Of a DNA stretch of 64,000 nucleotides, positions 44,419 to 51,649 are shown in pieces. The first letter of the stretch is position 1. The number at the start of each line of letters is the position of its first letter. The stretch covers positions 107,696 through 171,695 of the forward strand of contig NZ_LITM01000001.1 of assembly GCF_001275675.1 (NCBI RefSeq). The letters run 5' to 3'. The position numbers were made by a program, and so were the translations under genes. Below the pieces are notes generated by a model. It had not been told where the DNA came from, did not search any database, and worked only from the letters and a program-made list of their open reading frames with translations. Source of the stretch: Lysinibacillus sp. FJAT-14745. GTDB lineage: Bacteria > Bacillota > Bacilli > Bacillales_A > Planococcaceae.

Positions 44419-44643
44419 ATGAAAAGAACATTAGAAGTAATGGGGATGGTTTGTCCATTTCCTTTAGTAGAGGCAAAAGAAGCTATAAAAGACTTAAATT
44501 CAGGTGATGAATTAGAAGTGCAATTTGATTGCACACAAGGTACAGAATCCATTCCTCGTTGGGCTGCTGAAGAAGGGCACGAGGTAACAGAGTATGAACA
44601 AGTTGGCGAAGCTGCTTGGACAATTACTATTAAAAAGAAATAA
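44419..44643 (+). CDS. tsuB: TusA-family sulfurtransferase (TsuB-like)
   Basis: 74 residues with the CPFPLVEAK motif (CPxP; catalytic Cys near residue 12) of the TusA/SirA fold. Beside a TsuA transporter the TusA-like TsuB is needed for thiosulfate use and probably takes the sulfane sulfur. The gene follows tsuA by 16 bases and ends at a strong terminator. Confidence 0.87.
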   Translation: MKRTLEVMGMVCPFPLVEAKEAIKDLNSGDELEVQFDCTQGTESIPRWAAEEGHEVTEYEQVGEAAWTITIKKK

Positions 44644-44676
44644 GCTATCATAGCAATGTGCTATAAAGTCTATTTA

Positions 44677-44722
44677 AGCGAGCAATTCGATGGTAAAATC
44701 GTCGAATTGCTCGCTTTTTTTG
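44677..44722 (+). terminator. tsuAB terminator
   Basis: AGCGAGCAATTCGA pairs with TCGAATTGCTCGCT, followed by seven T. Confidence 0.93.
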
Positions 44723-44777
44723 ATACAAGAGGAAAAAACATTGTAATGATGTTTAAGAAAAAATAAGAACTTTCACG

Positions 44778-44806
44778 TTGACATTATACCTAACGGGGTA
44801 TATTAT
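44778..44806 (+). promoter_or_regulatory. SigA promoter with embedded CstR-type operator
   Basis: TTGACA (44778-44783), 17-base spacer, TATTAT (44801-44806). ATACCTAACGGGGTAT (44786-44801) fills the spacer; this is the ATACC-N4-GGGGTAT style of operator bound by CsoR/CstR repressors. Persulfide-sensitive autoregulation is expected. Confidence 0.82.
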
Positions 44807-44857
44807 GAATCTCGTAAGCAAGTTCAATCGATCGTTTTGAAAGGGGGCATGAACAGT

Positions 44858-45118
44858 ATGGCTTACGGTACAAAAACAACTAATCGAGTGAAGCGAATAG
44901 AAGGTCAATTGCGCGGTGTTTTACGCATGATGGAAGAAGAAAAAAGCTGTAAAGATGTGATTACGCAGCTATCTGCCGTGCGTTCTGCGGTTGATCGAAC
45001 TATCGGAGTAATTGTTAGTGAAAATTTATTGGAGTGTGTAACAACTGCTGAAGGAGATGCTGAAAAAGTAAATACAGCAATCCAAGAAGCAATGGATTTA
45101 GTCGTGAAAAGCAGATAA
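44858..45118 (+). CDS. cstR: CstR-type persulfide-sensing repressor (CsoR family)
   Basis: 86 residues, all-helical CsoR/RcnR family: TNRVKRIEGQLRGVLRMMEE then KSCKDVITQLSAVRSAVDRT and ENLLECVTTAEGD. The two Cys (near 30 and 59) are kept, but the metal-binding His four residues before the second Cys is Asn, the pattern of CstR, which senses sulfane sulfur by Cys cross-linking instead of copper. It corresponds in position to B. subtilis yrkD. ATG 44858 is ten bases from GGGGG. Operator-like sequence lies in its promoter. Confidence 0.85.
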   Translation: MAYGTKTTNRVKRIEGQLRGVLRMMEEEKSCKDVITQLSAVRSAVDRTIGVIVSENLLECVTTAEGDAEKVNTAIQEAMDLVVKSR

Positions 45119-45161
45119 ATTTTATATACCCTGAATAGTATGTGGGAGGAGGCAATGGTAC

Positions 45162-45506
45162 TTGGGAACATGGATTATACTTGCTGTCGTTATAGCGTTT
45201 TTCGTTTGGCGAATGAAGCCAACGAAAGGGGTACAGTCAATTTCGGCGGCACAATTGAAAAATATTTTGAATGATAAGGATAAAGTTTTTATCGATGTGC
45301 GTACACCAGCTGAATATAAGGGGCGAAATATTATCCCGCAATTTAAAAATATTCCACTTGGTTCAAGCTTCGATAAATTACCGAAAGATAAAGAGATAGT
45401 GGTCATTTGTCAAAGTGGAATGCGTAGTAGTCAAGCGTGTAAGCAATTAAAAAAACAAGGATTCGAGCGTGTTACAAATGTCCGCGGTGGCATGAGCGCG
45501 TATTAG
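45162..45506 (+). CDS. Membrane-anchored rhodanese-like sulfurtransferase
   Basis: 114 residues. A short N-terminal membrane helix (GTWIILAVVIAFFVWRM) is followed by a single rhodanese domain; VFIDVRTPAEYKGR and the active loop CQSGMRSS (catalytic Cys near residue 86) are intact. The domain probably faces the cytoplasm. TTG start behind GGGAGGAGG. 43 bases after cstR and 12 bases before another rhodanese, so part of the same operon. Confidence 0.85.
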   Translation: MGTWIILAVVIAFFVWRMKPTKGVQSISAAQLKNILNDKDKVFIDVRTPAEYKGRNIIPQFKNIPLGSSFDKLPKDKEIVVICQSGMRSSQACKQLKKQGFERVTNVRGGMSAY

Positions 45507-45518
45507 GAAGAAAATAGC

Positions 45519-45815
45519 ATGAAGGAAATTTCAGCAAAAGAAGTGCAACAAGCTTTAGAGCAAGGTCAGGCAATAAATTTAATCGACGTACGTGAAGTAG
45601 ATGAAGTGGAGGCAGGTCACATACCAGGCATTATTCATATCCCACTTGGCTTACTTGAATTTCGTATGCATGAGCTAAATAAAAATGAACCATATGTTAT
45701 AGTCTGTCGATCAGGTGGTCGTAGTGGAAATGCTACGCAGTTTTTAGAAAGCCAAGGCTTCAATGTATCCAATATGGTAGGTGGTATGCTTGCTTGGGAT
45801 GGCGCAGTAAAGTAA
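45519..45815 (+). CDS. Cytoplasmic rhodanese-like sulfurtransferase
   Basis: 98 residues; NLIDVREVDEVEAGHIPGII and the active loop CRSGGRSG identify a single-domain rhodanese resembling YqhL/PspE types. It probably passes persulfide sulfur between low-molecular-weight thiols and TusA-type carriers. Second of two adjacent rhodaneses; followed by R1 copy G, which separates it from yrkF. Confidence 0.88.
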   Translation: MKEISAKEVQQALEQGQAINLIDVREVDEVEAGHIPGIIHIPLGLLEFRMHELNKNEPYVIVCRSGGRSGNATQFLESQGFNVSNMVGGMLAWDGAVK

Positions 45816-45855
45816 GCAGAGGTGGGGAACCTGTAGCGCTTGCTATTTTTTTAAA

Positions 45856-45979
45856 CTTCTTTCAGGATGGATCGCTGAAAGAAGTTAAAGCCTCCGGCGG
45901 ATGTCACGGAATCAGAAAGGAGTTCTTTGTGCATGCACAAAGCCGATTCCGGACGCAATTATGCCGAGGCATAATTGAT
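45856..45979 (+). mobile_element. R1 element, copy G (inside sulfur operon)
   Basis: Follows TTTTTTTAAA; left hairpin CTTCTTTCAG..CTGAAAGAAG with a shortened loop (GATGGATCG). Core intact, nested hairpin with one change (GGAATCAG) that weakens the outer stem, GTGCATGCAC inner loop, end hairpin complete; ends GGCATAATTGAT, nine bases before an operator-like palindrome. Confidence 0.88.
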
Positions 45980-45987
45980 CTAAAACA

Positions 45988-46003
45988 ATACCTGTGTAGG
46001 TAT
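45988..46003. promoter_or_regulatory. Operator-like palindrome before yrkF
   Basis: ATACCTGTGTAGGTAT, a palindromic ATACC/GGTAT pair similar in half-sites to the cstR operator, located just ahead of the yrkF ribosome site AGGAGG. Confidence 0.5.
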
Positions 46004-46016
46004 ATAGGAGGAAGTT

Positions 46017-46571
46017 ATGAGTATTAAGGCAGATTTTCAGCTAGATGCCAAGGGACTTTCTTGTCCTATGCCAATCGTTAAAACGAAAAAGGCGATGGCT
46101 GATTTAGTAGATGGTCAAATTTTAGAAGTATCAGCAACAGATAAGGGTTCGAAGGCGGATATTGCTGCATGGGCTGAATCCGTGGGCCATCAATATATTG
46201 GGACAGTGGAAGAAGAAAGTGTGCTTAAACATTACATTCGTAAATGTTCAGACGACATGATGGATGAGCAAACGTTTGAACATACAATTGAGTTAAAAGA
46301 GGCAATAGAAAGAGAAGGTCTTCTTCTCGATGTTCGTGAGGAGGGAGAGTTTGCTTTTGGCCACATAGAGGGAGCGAAGTCTATTCCGATGGGTGAGCTG
46401 GAGGGGCGCCTTTCTGAGCTTGATAAAGAGCAAGAGATTTATGTCGTTTGTCGAACTGGGAAGCGTAGTGATTTAGCTGCTCAAAAGCTTGCGGCACATG
46501 GTTTTGCAAAGGTATTTAACGTTCTGCCGGGGATGACATCTTGGGCGGGCGATTTAACAAAACATATTTAG
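46017..46571 (+). CDS. yrkF: TusA-rhodanese fusion sulfurtransferase (YrkF-like)
   Basis: 184 residues, matching the size of B. subtilis YrkF. Residues 1-75 are a TusA domain with LSCPMPIVKTKKAM (CPxP Cys near 15). Residues 90-184 are a rhodanese with LLLDVREEGEFAFGHIEGAK and active loop CRTGKRSD. The fusion lets sulfane sulfur pass between two carrier cysteines, as in CstA of Staphylococcus. Followed after 12 bases by the DsrE-like gene. Confidence 0.9.
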   Translation: MSIKADFQLDAKGLSCPMPIVKTKKAMADLVDGQILEVSATDKGSKADIAAWAESVGHQYIGTVEEESVLKHYIRKCSDDMMDEQTFEHTIELKEAIEREGLLLDVREEGEFAFGHIEGAKSIPMGELEGRLSELDKEQEIYVVCRTGKRSDLAAQKLAAHGFAKVFNVLPGMTSWAGDLTKHI

Positions 46572-46583
46572 GGGGAATTTATT

Positions 46584-46979
46584 ATGTCAAATAAAGTAGC
46601 AATTATTGCAAGTAACGGTGGTCTTTTCGATGCGTATAAGGTGTTCAATATTGCAACGGCAGCAGCGGCGACAGAGAAAGAAGTAGCTATCTTCTTTACA
46701 TTCGAAGGATTGAATTTAATTCATAAGCAAGGAATGCATGCATTACCTATGCCTGAGGGAACAGAGCATTTTGCAGAAGGGTTTGCGAAAGCTAATGTAC
46801 CAGCAATTCCGCAATTGGTGGAAATGGCACAGGAATTAGGTGTGAAATTGATTGCCTGTCAAATGACTATGGATGTAATGGGTTTAACGACAGATGATTT
46901 TGTTGAAGGTATCGAGTTTGGGGGAGCTGTGACGTTCTTGGAGTTTGCAAAAGATGCAGCACCGTCATTAACGTTCTAA
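46584..46979 (+). CDS. yrkE: DsrE/DsrF-like protein (YrkE-like)
   Basis: 131 residues of the DsrE/DrsH family: NKVAIIASNGGLFDAYKVFN, AIFFTFEGLNLI and a Cys-containing IACQMTMDVMGLTTDDF. The Cys may carry a persulfide. B. subtilis YrkE has the same neighbours. Cytoplasmic. Start ATG with AGGGGG. Confidence 0.87.
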   Translation: MSNKVAIIASNGGLFDAYKVFNIATAAAATEKEVAIFFTFEGLNLIHKQGMHALPMPEGTEHFAEGFAKANVPAIPQLVEMAQELGVKLIACQMTMDVMGLTTDDFVEGIEFGGAVTFLEFAKDAAPSLTF

Positions 46980-47048
46980 AAAAATGAAACTAAACTAACA
47001 ATTCAGGCGGAGAGGACAGTCCTTTCCGCTAAAAAAACCAACAAAACA

Positions 47049-47064
47049 ATACCTTAGGGGGTAA
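47049..47064. promoter_or_regulatory. Operator-like sequence before yrkH
   Basis: ATACCTTAGGGGGTAA, close to ATACC-N4-GGGGTAT. The G-run also serves as ribosome site for yrkH, so the match may be partly coincidental. Confidence 0.4.
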
Positions 47065-47069
47065 CTAAA

Positions 47070-48197
47070 GTGTCAGTTCTAAAATGGAACGCAGCACAGG
47101 TAGCGAAAAAAGTAATTAATAATGAAGAACTATTTATCTTAGATGTTCGAAATGCAGATGCATTCGAAGGTTGGAAAATTGATGGCCGTAAATTTGAATA
47201 CCTTAATATTCCGTATTTTGAGCTATTAGACGGCGTCGAAGATATTTTAACGAAGATTCCAGCGGATAAGGATGTGTTAGTCGTTTGTGCGAAAGAAGGT
47301 TCATCGCTGATGGTAGCCGAGATGTTATCAGAAGCGGGACGCACGGTGGCTTATTTAGAAGGTGGAATGAAAACATGGAGTGAATATTTAGAACCGATTA
47401 AAGTTGGAGATTTAACAGGTGGTGGTGAGCTTTATCAATTTGTCCGTTTAGGGAAGGGCTGCCTTTCTTATATGGTCATCTCTGAGGGAGAAGCAGCAAT
47501 TATCGATGCGGTGCGTTTTACTGACGCATTTACAAGCTTTGCAGAAGGGAAAAATGTAAAGATTAAATATGTGTTCGATACACATTTGCATGCTGATCAT
47601 ATTTCTGGTGGACGGCATATAGCAGCTACTACTGATGCGACGTATTATTTACCACCAAAAGATGCAGAAGAAGTTGTGTTTGACTATACACCTTTACTTG
47701 ATGGAACAACTGTACAAGTTGGCACATCTAAAATTGACGTAGGAGCAATTTATTCGCCTGGTCATACAATTGGTTCAACGTCATTCGTTGTGGACAACAA
47801 GTATTTATTAACTGGAGATATTTTATTTATTGATTCAATTGGACGCCCAGATTTAGCGGGTCTTGCAGAAGATTGGGTTGGAGATTTGCGCGAAACACTT
47901 TACAAACGATACAGAGAATTATCGAATGATTTACTTGTTTTACCGGCTCATTTTATGATTATTGATGAACTAAATGAAGATGGAACTGTAGCAAAACATC
48001 TTGGCCAATTATTTGCCGAAAATCACGGCTTAAATATTAAAGATGAAGCAGAATTCCGAAGTGTCGTAACGGAGCATTTGCCTCCGCAGCCAAACGCATA
48101 TCAAGAAATTCGTCAAGTAAATATGGGTAAGATTACCCCAACGCAGGATGAGCAAACAGAGATGGAAATTGGTCCGAATCGTTGCGCAGTTCGATAG
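47070..48197 (+). CDS. yrkH: Rhodanese-persulfide dioxygenase fusion (YrkH/CstB-like)
   Basis: 375 residues, the size of B. subtilis YrkH. Residues 1-105: rhodanese domain ([20 protein letters not shown], loop CAKEGSS). Residues 115-375: metallo-beta-lactamase fold of the persulfide dioxygenase type with [11 protein letters not shown] (iron-binding HxHxDH), SPGHTIGST and [16 protein letters not shown]. CstB-type enzymes oxidise low-molecular-weight persulfide to sulfite and convert it with another persulfide to thiosulfate. Domain order here is rhodanese first, opposite to ETHE1-rhodanese fusions such as staphylococcal CstB. GTG start. Confidence 0.9.
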   Translation: MSVLKWNAAQVAKKVINNEELFILDVRNADAFEGWKIDGRKFEYLNIPYFELLDGVEDILTKIPADKDVLVVCAKEGSSLMVAEMLSEAGRTVAYLEGGMKTWSEYLEPIKVGDLTGGGELYQFVRLGKGCLSYMVISEGEAAIIDAVRFTDAFTSFAEGKNVKIKYVFDTHLHADHISGGRHIAATTDATYYLPPKDAEEVVFDYTPLLDGTTVQVGTSKIDVGAIYSPGHTIGSTSFVVDNKYLLTGDILFIDSIGRPDLAGLAEDWVGDLRETLYKRYRELSNDLLVLPAHFMIIDELNEDGTVAKHLGQLFAENHGLNIKDEAEFRSVVTEHLPPQPNAYQEIRQVNMGKITPTQDEQTEMEIGPNRCAVR

Positions 48198-48356
48198 TTG
48201 ATTTATAAAAGAATGTTGAAATGCAATGAGTACGCATGCATGATTATAGCGTGTAAATACCGCGAAGCGAAGGCGCTCATCCTTTGTAAAGTCGTGAAAA
48301 AACAAACAGAACCGGCAAAATCGCTTACAACCTTTGCCGTTCCAAAGGAGAAAAAT

Positions 48357-48584
48357 ATGAAATCAAACTTACAACTAGACGCAAAGGGTTTATCTTGTCC
48401 AATGCCTATAGTGAAAACAAAAAAAGCGATAGATACATTAGCTTCAGGGGAAGTTTTAGAGGTCCAAGTAACAGATAAGGGAGCTCTAGCGGACATCCCT
48501 GCTTGGGCAAAAGCTGGCGGTCATACAATTTTAGAAAAATGTGAAGACGCTAGTGTCATTACATTCTTTATTCAGAAAGCTTAA
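48357..48584 (+). CDS. yrkI: TusA-like sulfur carrier (YrkI-like)
   Basis: 75 residues; LDAKGLSCPMPIVKTKKAID is nearly identical to the TusA half of the yrkF product, so the two are local paralogues. Catalytic Cys in CPMP. ATG 48357 behind AAAGGAG; the frame is open further upstream but without homology. The 160 bases between yrkH and this gene hold no other gene. Confidence 0.88.
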   Translation: MKSNLQLDAKGLSCPMPIVKTKKAIDTLASGEVLEVQVTDKGALADIPAWAKAGGHTILEKCEDASVITFFIQKA

Positions 48585-48592
48585 GACTGGTG

Positions 48593-48631
48593 GGGGTTGT
48601 CTCTTCTATTTGATGGTAGAACAACCCTCCT
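48593..48631 (+). other. Intercistronic hairpin
   Basis: GGGGTTGT pairs with ACAACCCT after a 22-base loop; only a weak T-tract follows (CCTTTCCTT), so it may stabilise or partly terminate the message between yrkI and yrkJ. Confidence 0.45.
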
Positions 48632-48677
48632 TTCCTTATATTGGTCCTTAGTGAAGTAACCGGAAAGAAGGAAAAGT

Positions 48678-49454
48678 ATGGATTTAGCATGGATTATTAC
48701 AATATTTTCAATTGGTTTTGTAGGTTCGTTTGCATCAGGAATGCTAGGAATTGGCGGAGCAATTATTAAATATCCAATGTTGTTATATATCCCACCTTTA
48801 CTTGGTTTTGCGGCATTTTCAGCTCACGAGGTATCAGGGATTAGTGCAGTAGAAGTGTTGTTTGCTTCTATGGCTGGGGTATGGGCATATCGAAAAGGTG
48901 GTTATTTAAATAAATCACTAATTATATATATGGGTGGTGCCGTATTAGCGGGAAGTTTCATTGGTAGTTATGGCTCCAAATTTTTATCTGAAGTGGGAGT
49001 TAACCTCGTTTATGGTGTATTGGCGTTGATTGCTGCAGTGATGATGTTTATTCCTAAGAAGCAAAATGACGACAAGCCTTTAGATGAGGTAACGTTCAAT
49101 AAACCGATAGCAGCTGTATTAGCGTTTATTGTTGGTATTGGATCAGGGATTGTAGGAGCAGCTGGTGGTTTCTTGTTGGTGCCTATAATGCTGGTAGTAT
49201 TAGGAATACCAACACGTATGACAATCGCTACAAGCCTTGCTATTACCTTTGTATCCTCAATAGGCGGAACAATAGGAAAATTGATGACCGGACAAGTTAA
49301 TTACTATCCTGCGTTCATTATGATTATAGCTAGCCTAGTAGCTGCTCCACTAGGTGCAAAAGCGGGAAAAAAATTAAATACAAAAATTTTAAAAGCTATT
49401 TTAGCGGTGCTTATATTGGCAACTGCTATTAAAATTTGGGTAGATATATTGTAG
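48678..49454 (+). CDS. yrkJ: TauE/SafE-family exporter (YrkJ-like)
   Basis: 258 residues, eight hydrophobic helices, motifs [20 protein letters not shown] and [20 protein letters not shown] of TauE/SafE. In staphylococcal cst and Bacillus yrk clusters the TauE-like permease is thought to export sulfite or related oxidised sulfur made by the persulfide dioxygenase. Membrane protein. Followed by the DsbA-like gene after 13 bases. Confidence 0.88.
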   Translation: MDLAWIITIFSIGFVGSFASGMLGIGGAIIKYPMLLYIPPLLGFAAFSAHEVSGISAVEVLFASMAGVWAYRKGGYLNKSLIIYMGGAVLAGSFIGSYGSKFLSEVGVNLVYGVLALIAAVMMFIPKKQNDDKPLDEVTFNKPIAAVLAFIVGIGSGIVGAAGGFLLVPIMLVVLGIPTRMTIATSLAITFVSSIGGTIGKLMTGQVNYYPAFIMIIASLVAAPLGAKAGKKLNTKILKAILAVLILATAIKIWVDIL

Positions 49455-49467
49455 GAGGCAGTAATAT

Positions 49468-50172
49468 ATGAAAATTGAGGTTTTTTCGGATTTTACATGT
49501 CCGTTCTGCTATATTGGCAAACGGGAATTGGAACGTGCTATTGACTTAGCGGGTTATTCAGGGCAGGTAGAAATTGAATATAAAACATATCAAATTGGAC
49601 CACATACGCCTAAGAAAGATGCACCAATTTTATATGATGGGATGGCTGAGAAATTTAACGCCACACTGGAAGAAGTAAAGGAAATGACTAAAGGTATAGC
49701 AGCACGGGCCGAAGAGGTTGGCTTGCATTATAATTTTGAAGATATGAAAACAGCTCATACTGAAAAAGCTCATCGATTGGCAAAATGGACAAAACAGTTT
49801 GGTAAAGAGTCGGTCTATACGGAAGAGCTTATGAGTGGTTATTTTACGGAAGGAAAAGACTTAAACGATGATAGGTTTTTGTTAAAAGTCATTGGAAATT
49901 TAGACTTAGATGTTGAAATAGCAAAGGGTGTTCTGGCATCAAACGATTTCAGTGAAGCTTTAGACAAAGATCGATATGATGCCCAACAATTAGGTGTACA
50001 AAGTGTTCCGTTCTTTGTTTTTGAAAATCGTTACGGTATTAAAGGTGCAGAGCCGAATGAGGTTTTTGTACGAACTTTGCATCAAGCGGCAGAGATAGCG
50101 GGTATCCAGCCGGCATTAAAGATGATAGGTGATGGTGAAGCAATTTGTGCTGATGGTGAATGTAAATTATAA
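49468..50172 (+). CDS. DsbA-family oxidoreductase (FrnE-like)
   Basis: 234 residues. VFSDFTCPFCYIGKRELERA contains CPFC active site; the helical insertion and the SVPFFVFENRYGIKGAEP cis-Pro segment are as in FrnE. The C-terminal ICADGECKL adds a second Cys pair, seen in the Deinococcus/Bacillus FrnE group. No signal peptide, so cytoplasmic; it may reduce or form disulfides and persulfides on the island proteins. Last gene of the operon, ended by a terminator. Confidence 0.87.
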   Translation: MKIEVFSDFTCPFCYIGKRELERAIDLAGYSGQVEIEYKTYQIGPHTPKKDAPILYDGMAEKFNATLEEVKEMTKGIAARAEEVGLHYNFEDMKTAHTEKAHRLAKWTKQFGKESVYTEELMSGYFTEGKDLNDDRFLLKVIGNLDLDVEIAKGVLASNDFSEALDKDRYDAQQLGVQSVPFFVFENRYGIKGAEPNEVFVRTLHQAAEIAGIQPALKMIGDGEAICADGECKL

Positions 50173-50183
50173 GGGAACGCTAT

Positions 50184-50217
50184 AATGCCGGGTGCAATGC
50201 TGTGCTCGGCATTTTTT
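50184..50217 (+). terminator. Terminator of the sulfur operon
   Basis: AATGCCG pairs with CGGCATT, followed by TTTTT; R1 copy I begins three bases later. Confidence 0.85.
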
Positions 50218-50219
50218 AT

Positions 50220-50323
50220 CTTCATTCAGCGAATTTTTTCTGTGCGAAAGCAAAGCGACAGCAACAAATCTTTTCTGTGCGAAAGCAAAGCGACAGCAAC
50301 AATTACGTCGAGGCGTAATTGAT
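50220..50323 (+). mobile_element. R1 element, copy I (degenerate; internal duplication)
   Basis: Follows TTTAT. Only the left start CTTCATTCAGCG and the end hairpin AATTACGTC/GGCGTAATT plus GAT are recognisable. The middle is replaced by a 32-nt sequence present twice exactly (50236-50267 and 50271-50302), each able to fold as CTGT..GCAAAG..ACAG. Belongs to the copy F subfamily by its ends. Confidence 0.75.
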
Positions 50324-50478
50324 TAGGAAAAATTACATACTACAAGAGGTATTAAGTCTCGTTTGATGTGTTATAGAACAAAAGAATTCATAATTTTATC
50401 CTCTAAATGGTTCTATTTACGCAAGGTGTGAGAAAATTCACATCGAAAAACATGCTGCTTTGCTAAAATATAGGTGAT

Positions 50479-50495
50479 TATACAAAGGGGGGTAT
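50479..50495. promoter_or_regulatory. Operator-like sequence before the TsdA-like gene
   Basis: ATACAAAGGGGGGTAT resembles ATACC-N4-GGGGTAT with one change in the left half-site; the G-run doubles as ribosome site. Confidence 0.4.
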
Positions 50496-50500
50496 TGTAG

Positions 50501-51451
50501 ATGAAACCTATAGTAGCAGGAGTAGCGGGGACAGTACTGTTAGCAGGTACACTTTTTGTAGGGGCAGTTATTAGCGACAAAATTTTAGGGGATGCAAAAG
50601 GAGAAAGCAATGAAGCCGCTGTACAAACAAAAATACCAACATCAGCAGCTGCTCAGTCAGTTGTCTATGCGCCGCCAAGCATTGAGGAAGTACCAGATGG
50701 GCCTATGAAGGAAGCGATATTATATGGCTATGAGCTTGTAAATAATACACATGTTGCTGCAGAAGAATACGTTGGGAATCAATTGTCTTGCACAAGCTGT
50801 CATGCAGGGGCAGGTTACGATGAGCAAGTTTCGTCATTAGTAGGTGTTATGGCGAATTATCCCCAATATATTGCACGCTCAGGTGATATTGTAACGATTG
50901 AGGAGCGTATTAACGGTTGTATGGTTCGCAGTATGAACGGTAAGAAATTTGACATGAATAGTAAAGAGTTAGAAGCAATGGTCTCATACTTTGCTTATAT
51001 TTCAGAAGGTGTACCTATCGGGGCAGAGCGTGAATGGGTAGGTACAAGTACTATGAAGAACATTCCTGTACCGGATGTTAAGAACGGTGAGGAAGTATAT
51101 GCCCAGTCTTGTATTACTTGTCACGCAGCTGATGGCTCAGGTACTGGTGCTAATACAGGTCCGGCATTATGGGGTAAAAACTCATTCAATGATGGGGCGG
51201 GTATGGCGAGAATGTCGAAAATGGCTGGCTACATCAAACATAATATGCCAGTCGGCGCAACAGGTACTTTAACAGATCAAGATGCCGCTGATTTAGCAGC
51301 CTTTATTTTATCGCAGGATCGACCTGAATGGGCTAATCATGGTAAAGATTGGCCAAAAGGCGGACGTCCTAATGATATTATGAATAAAGAAAAACGGGAA
51401 CAAGTTAAAAATGGCACAATAAATTGGGAGCAAGTGCTTTCCACTAATTAA
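50501..51451 (+). CDS. tsdA: Diheme c-type cytochrome, thiosulfate dehydrogenase (TsdA)-like
   Basis: 316 residues. N-terminal signal anchor (VAGVAGTVLLAGTLFVGAVI). First heme site CTSCH near residue 92 and, downstream, RINGCMVRSMNGKKFD, where the Cys matches the unusual axial heme ligand of TsdA; second heme site CITCH near 203 in a standard cytochrome c domain. TsdA oxidises two thiosulfates to tetrathionate outside the membrane. Its position directly after the thiosulfate/persulfide genes strengthens the call. Direction of reaction in vivo is uncertain. Confidence 0.83.
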   Translation: MKPIVAGVAGTVLLAGTLFVGAVISDKILGDAKGESNEAAVQTKIPTSAAAQSVVYAPPSIEEVPDGPMKEAILYGYELVNNTHVAAEEYVGNQLSCTSCHAGAGYDEQVSSLVGVMANYPQYIARSGDIVTIEERINGCMVRSMNGKKFDMNSKELEAMVSYFAYISEGVPIGAEREWVGTSTMKNIPVPDVKNGEEVYAQSCITCHAADGSGTGANTGPALWGKNSFNDGAGMARMSKMAGYIKHNMPVGATGTLTDQDAADLAAFILSQDRPEWANHGKDWPKGGRPNDIMNKEKREQVKNGTINWEQVLSTN

Positions 51452-51492
51452 AATGAGGGAACTTGCGAGTAGAAATCATATACGTTTCCATT

Positions 51493-51527
51493 TACCTTTA
51501 GAATTTTTTGTCTAAAGGTATTTTTTT
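51493..51527 (+). terminator. Rho-independent terminator
   Basis: TACCTTTAGA pairs with TCTAAAGGTA, followed by seven T. Confidence 0.9.
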
Positions 51528-51649
51528 ATCTAAAGATGGAAATCTACATCTGAGGTCGTATAGGCGCGTTATCCTTCGATTGCTATATTTAGTAATGGTG
51601 ATTATTATCACGGATTTTAGACATAAGGAGGAAGTTTATTATTAAAAAA

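Noticed and set aside
50236-50302. Direct repeats as a possible CRISPR array
   Set aside because: Only two units, 3-base gap, no cas genes and no unique spacers.
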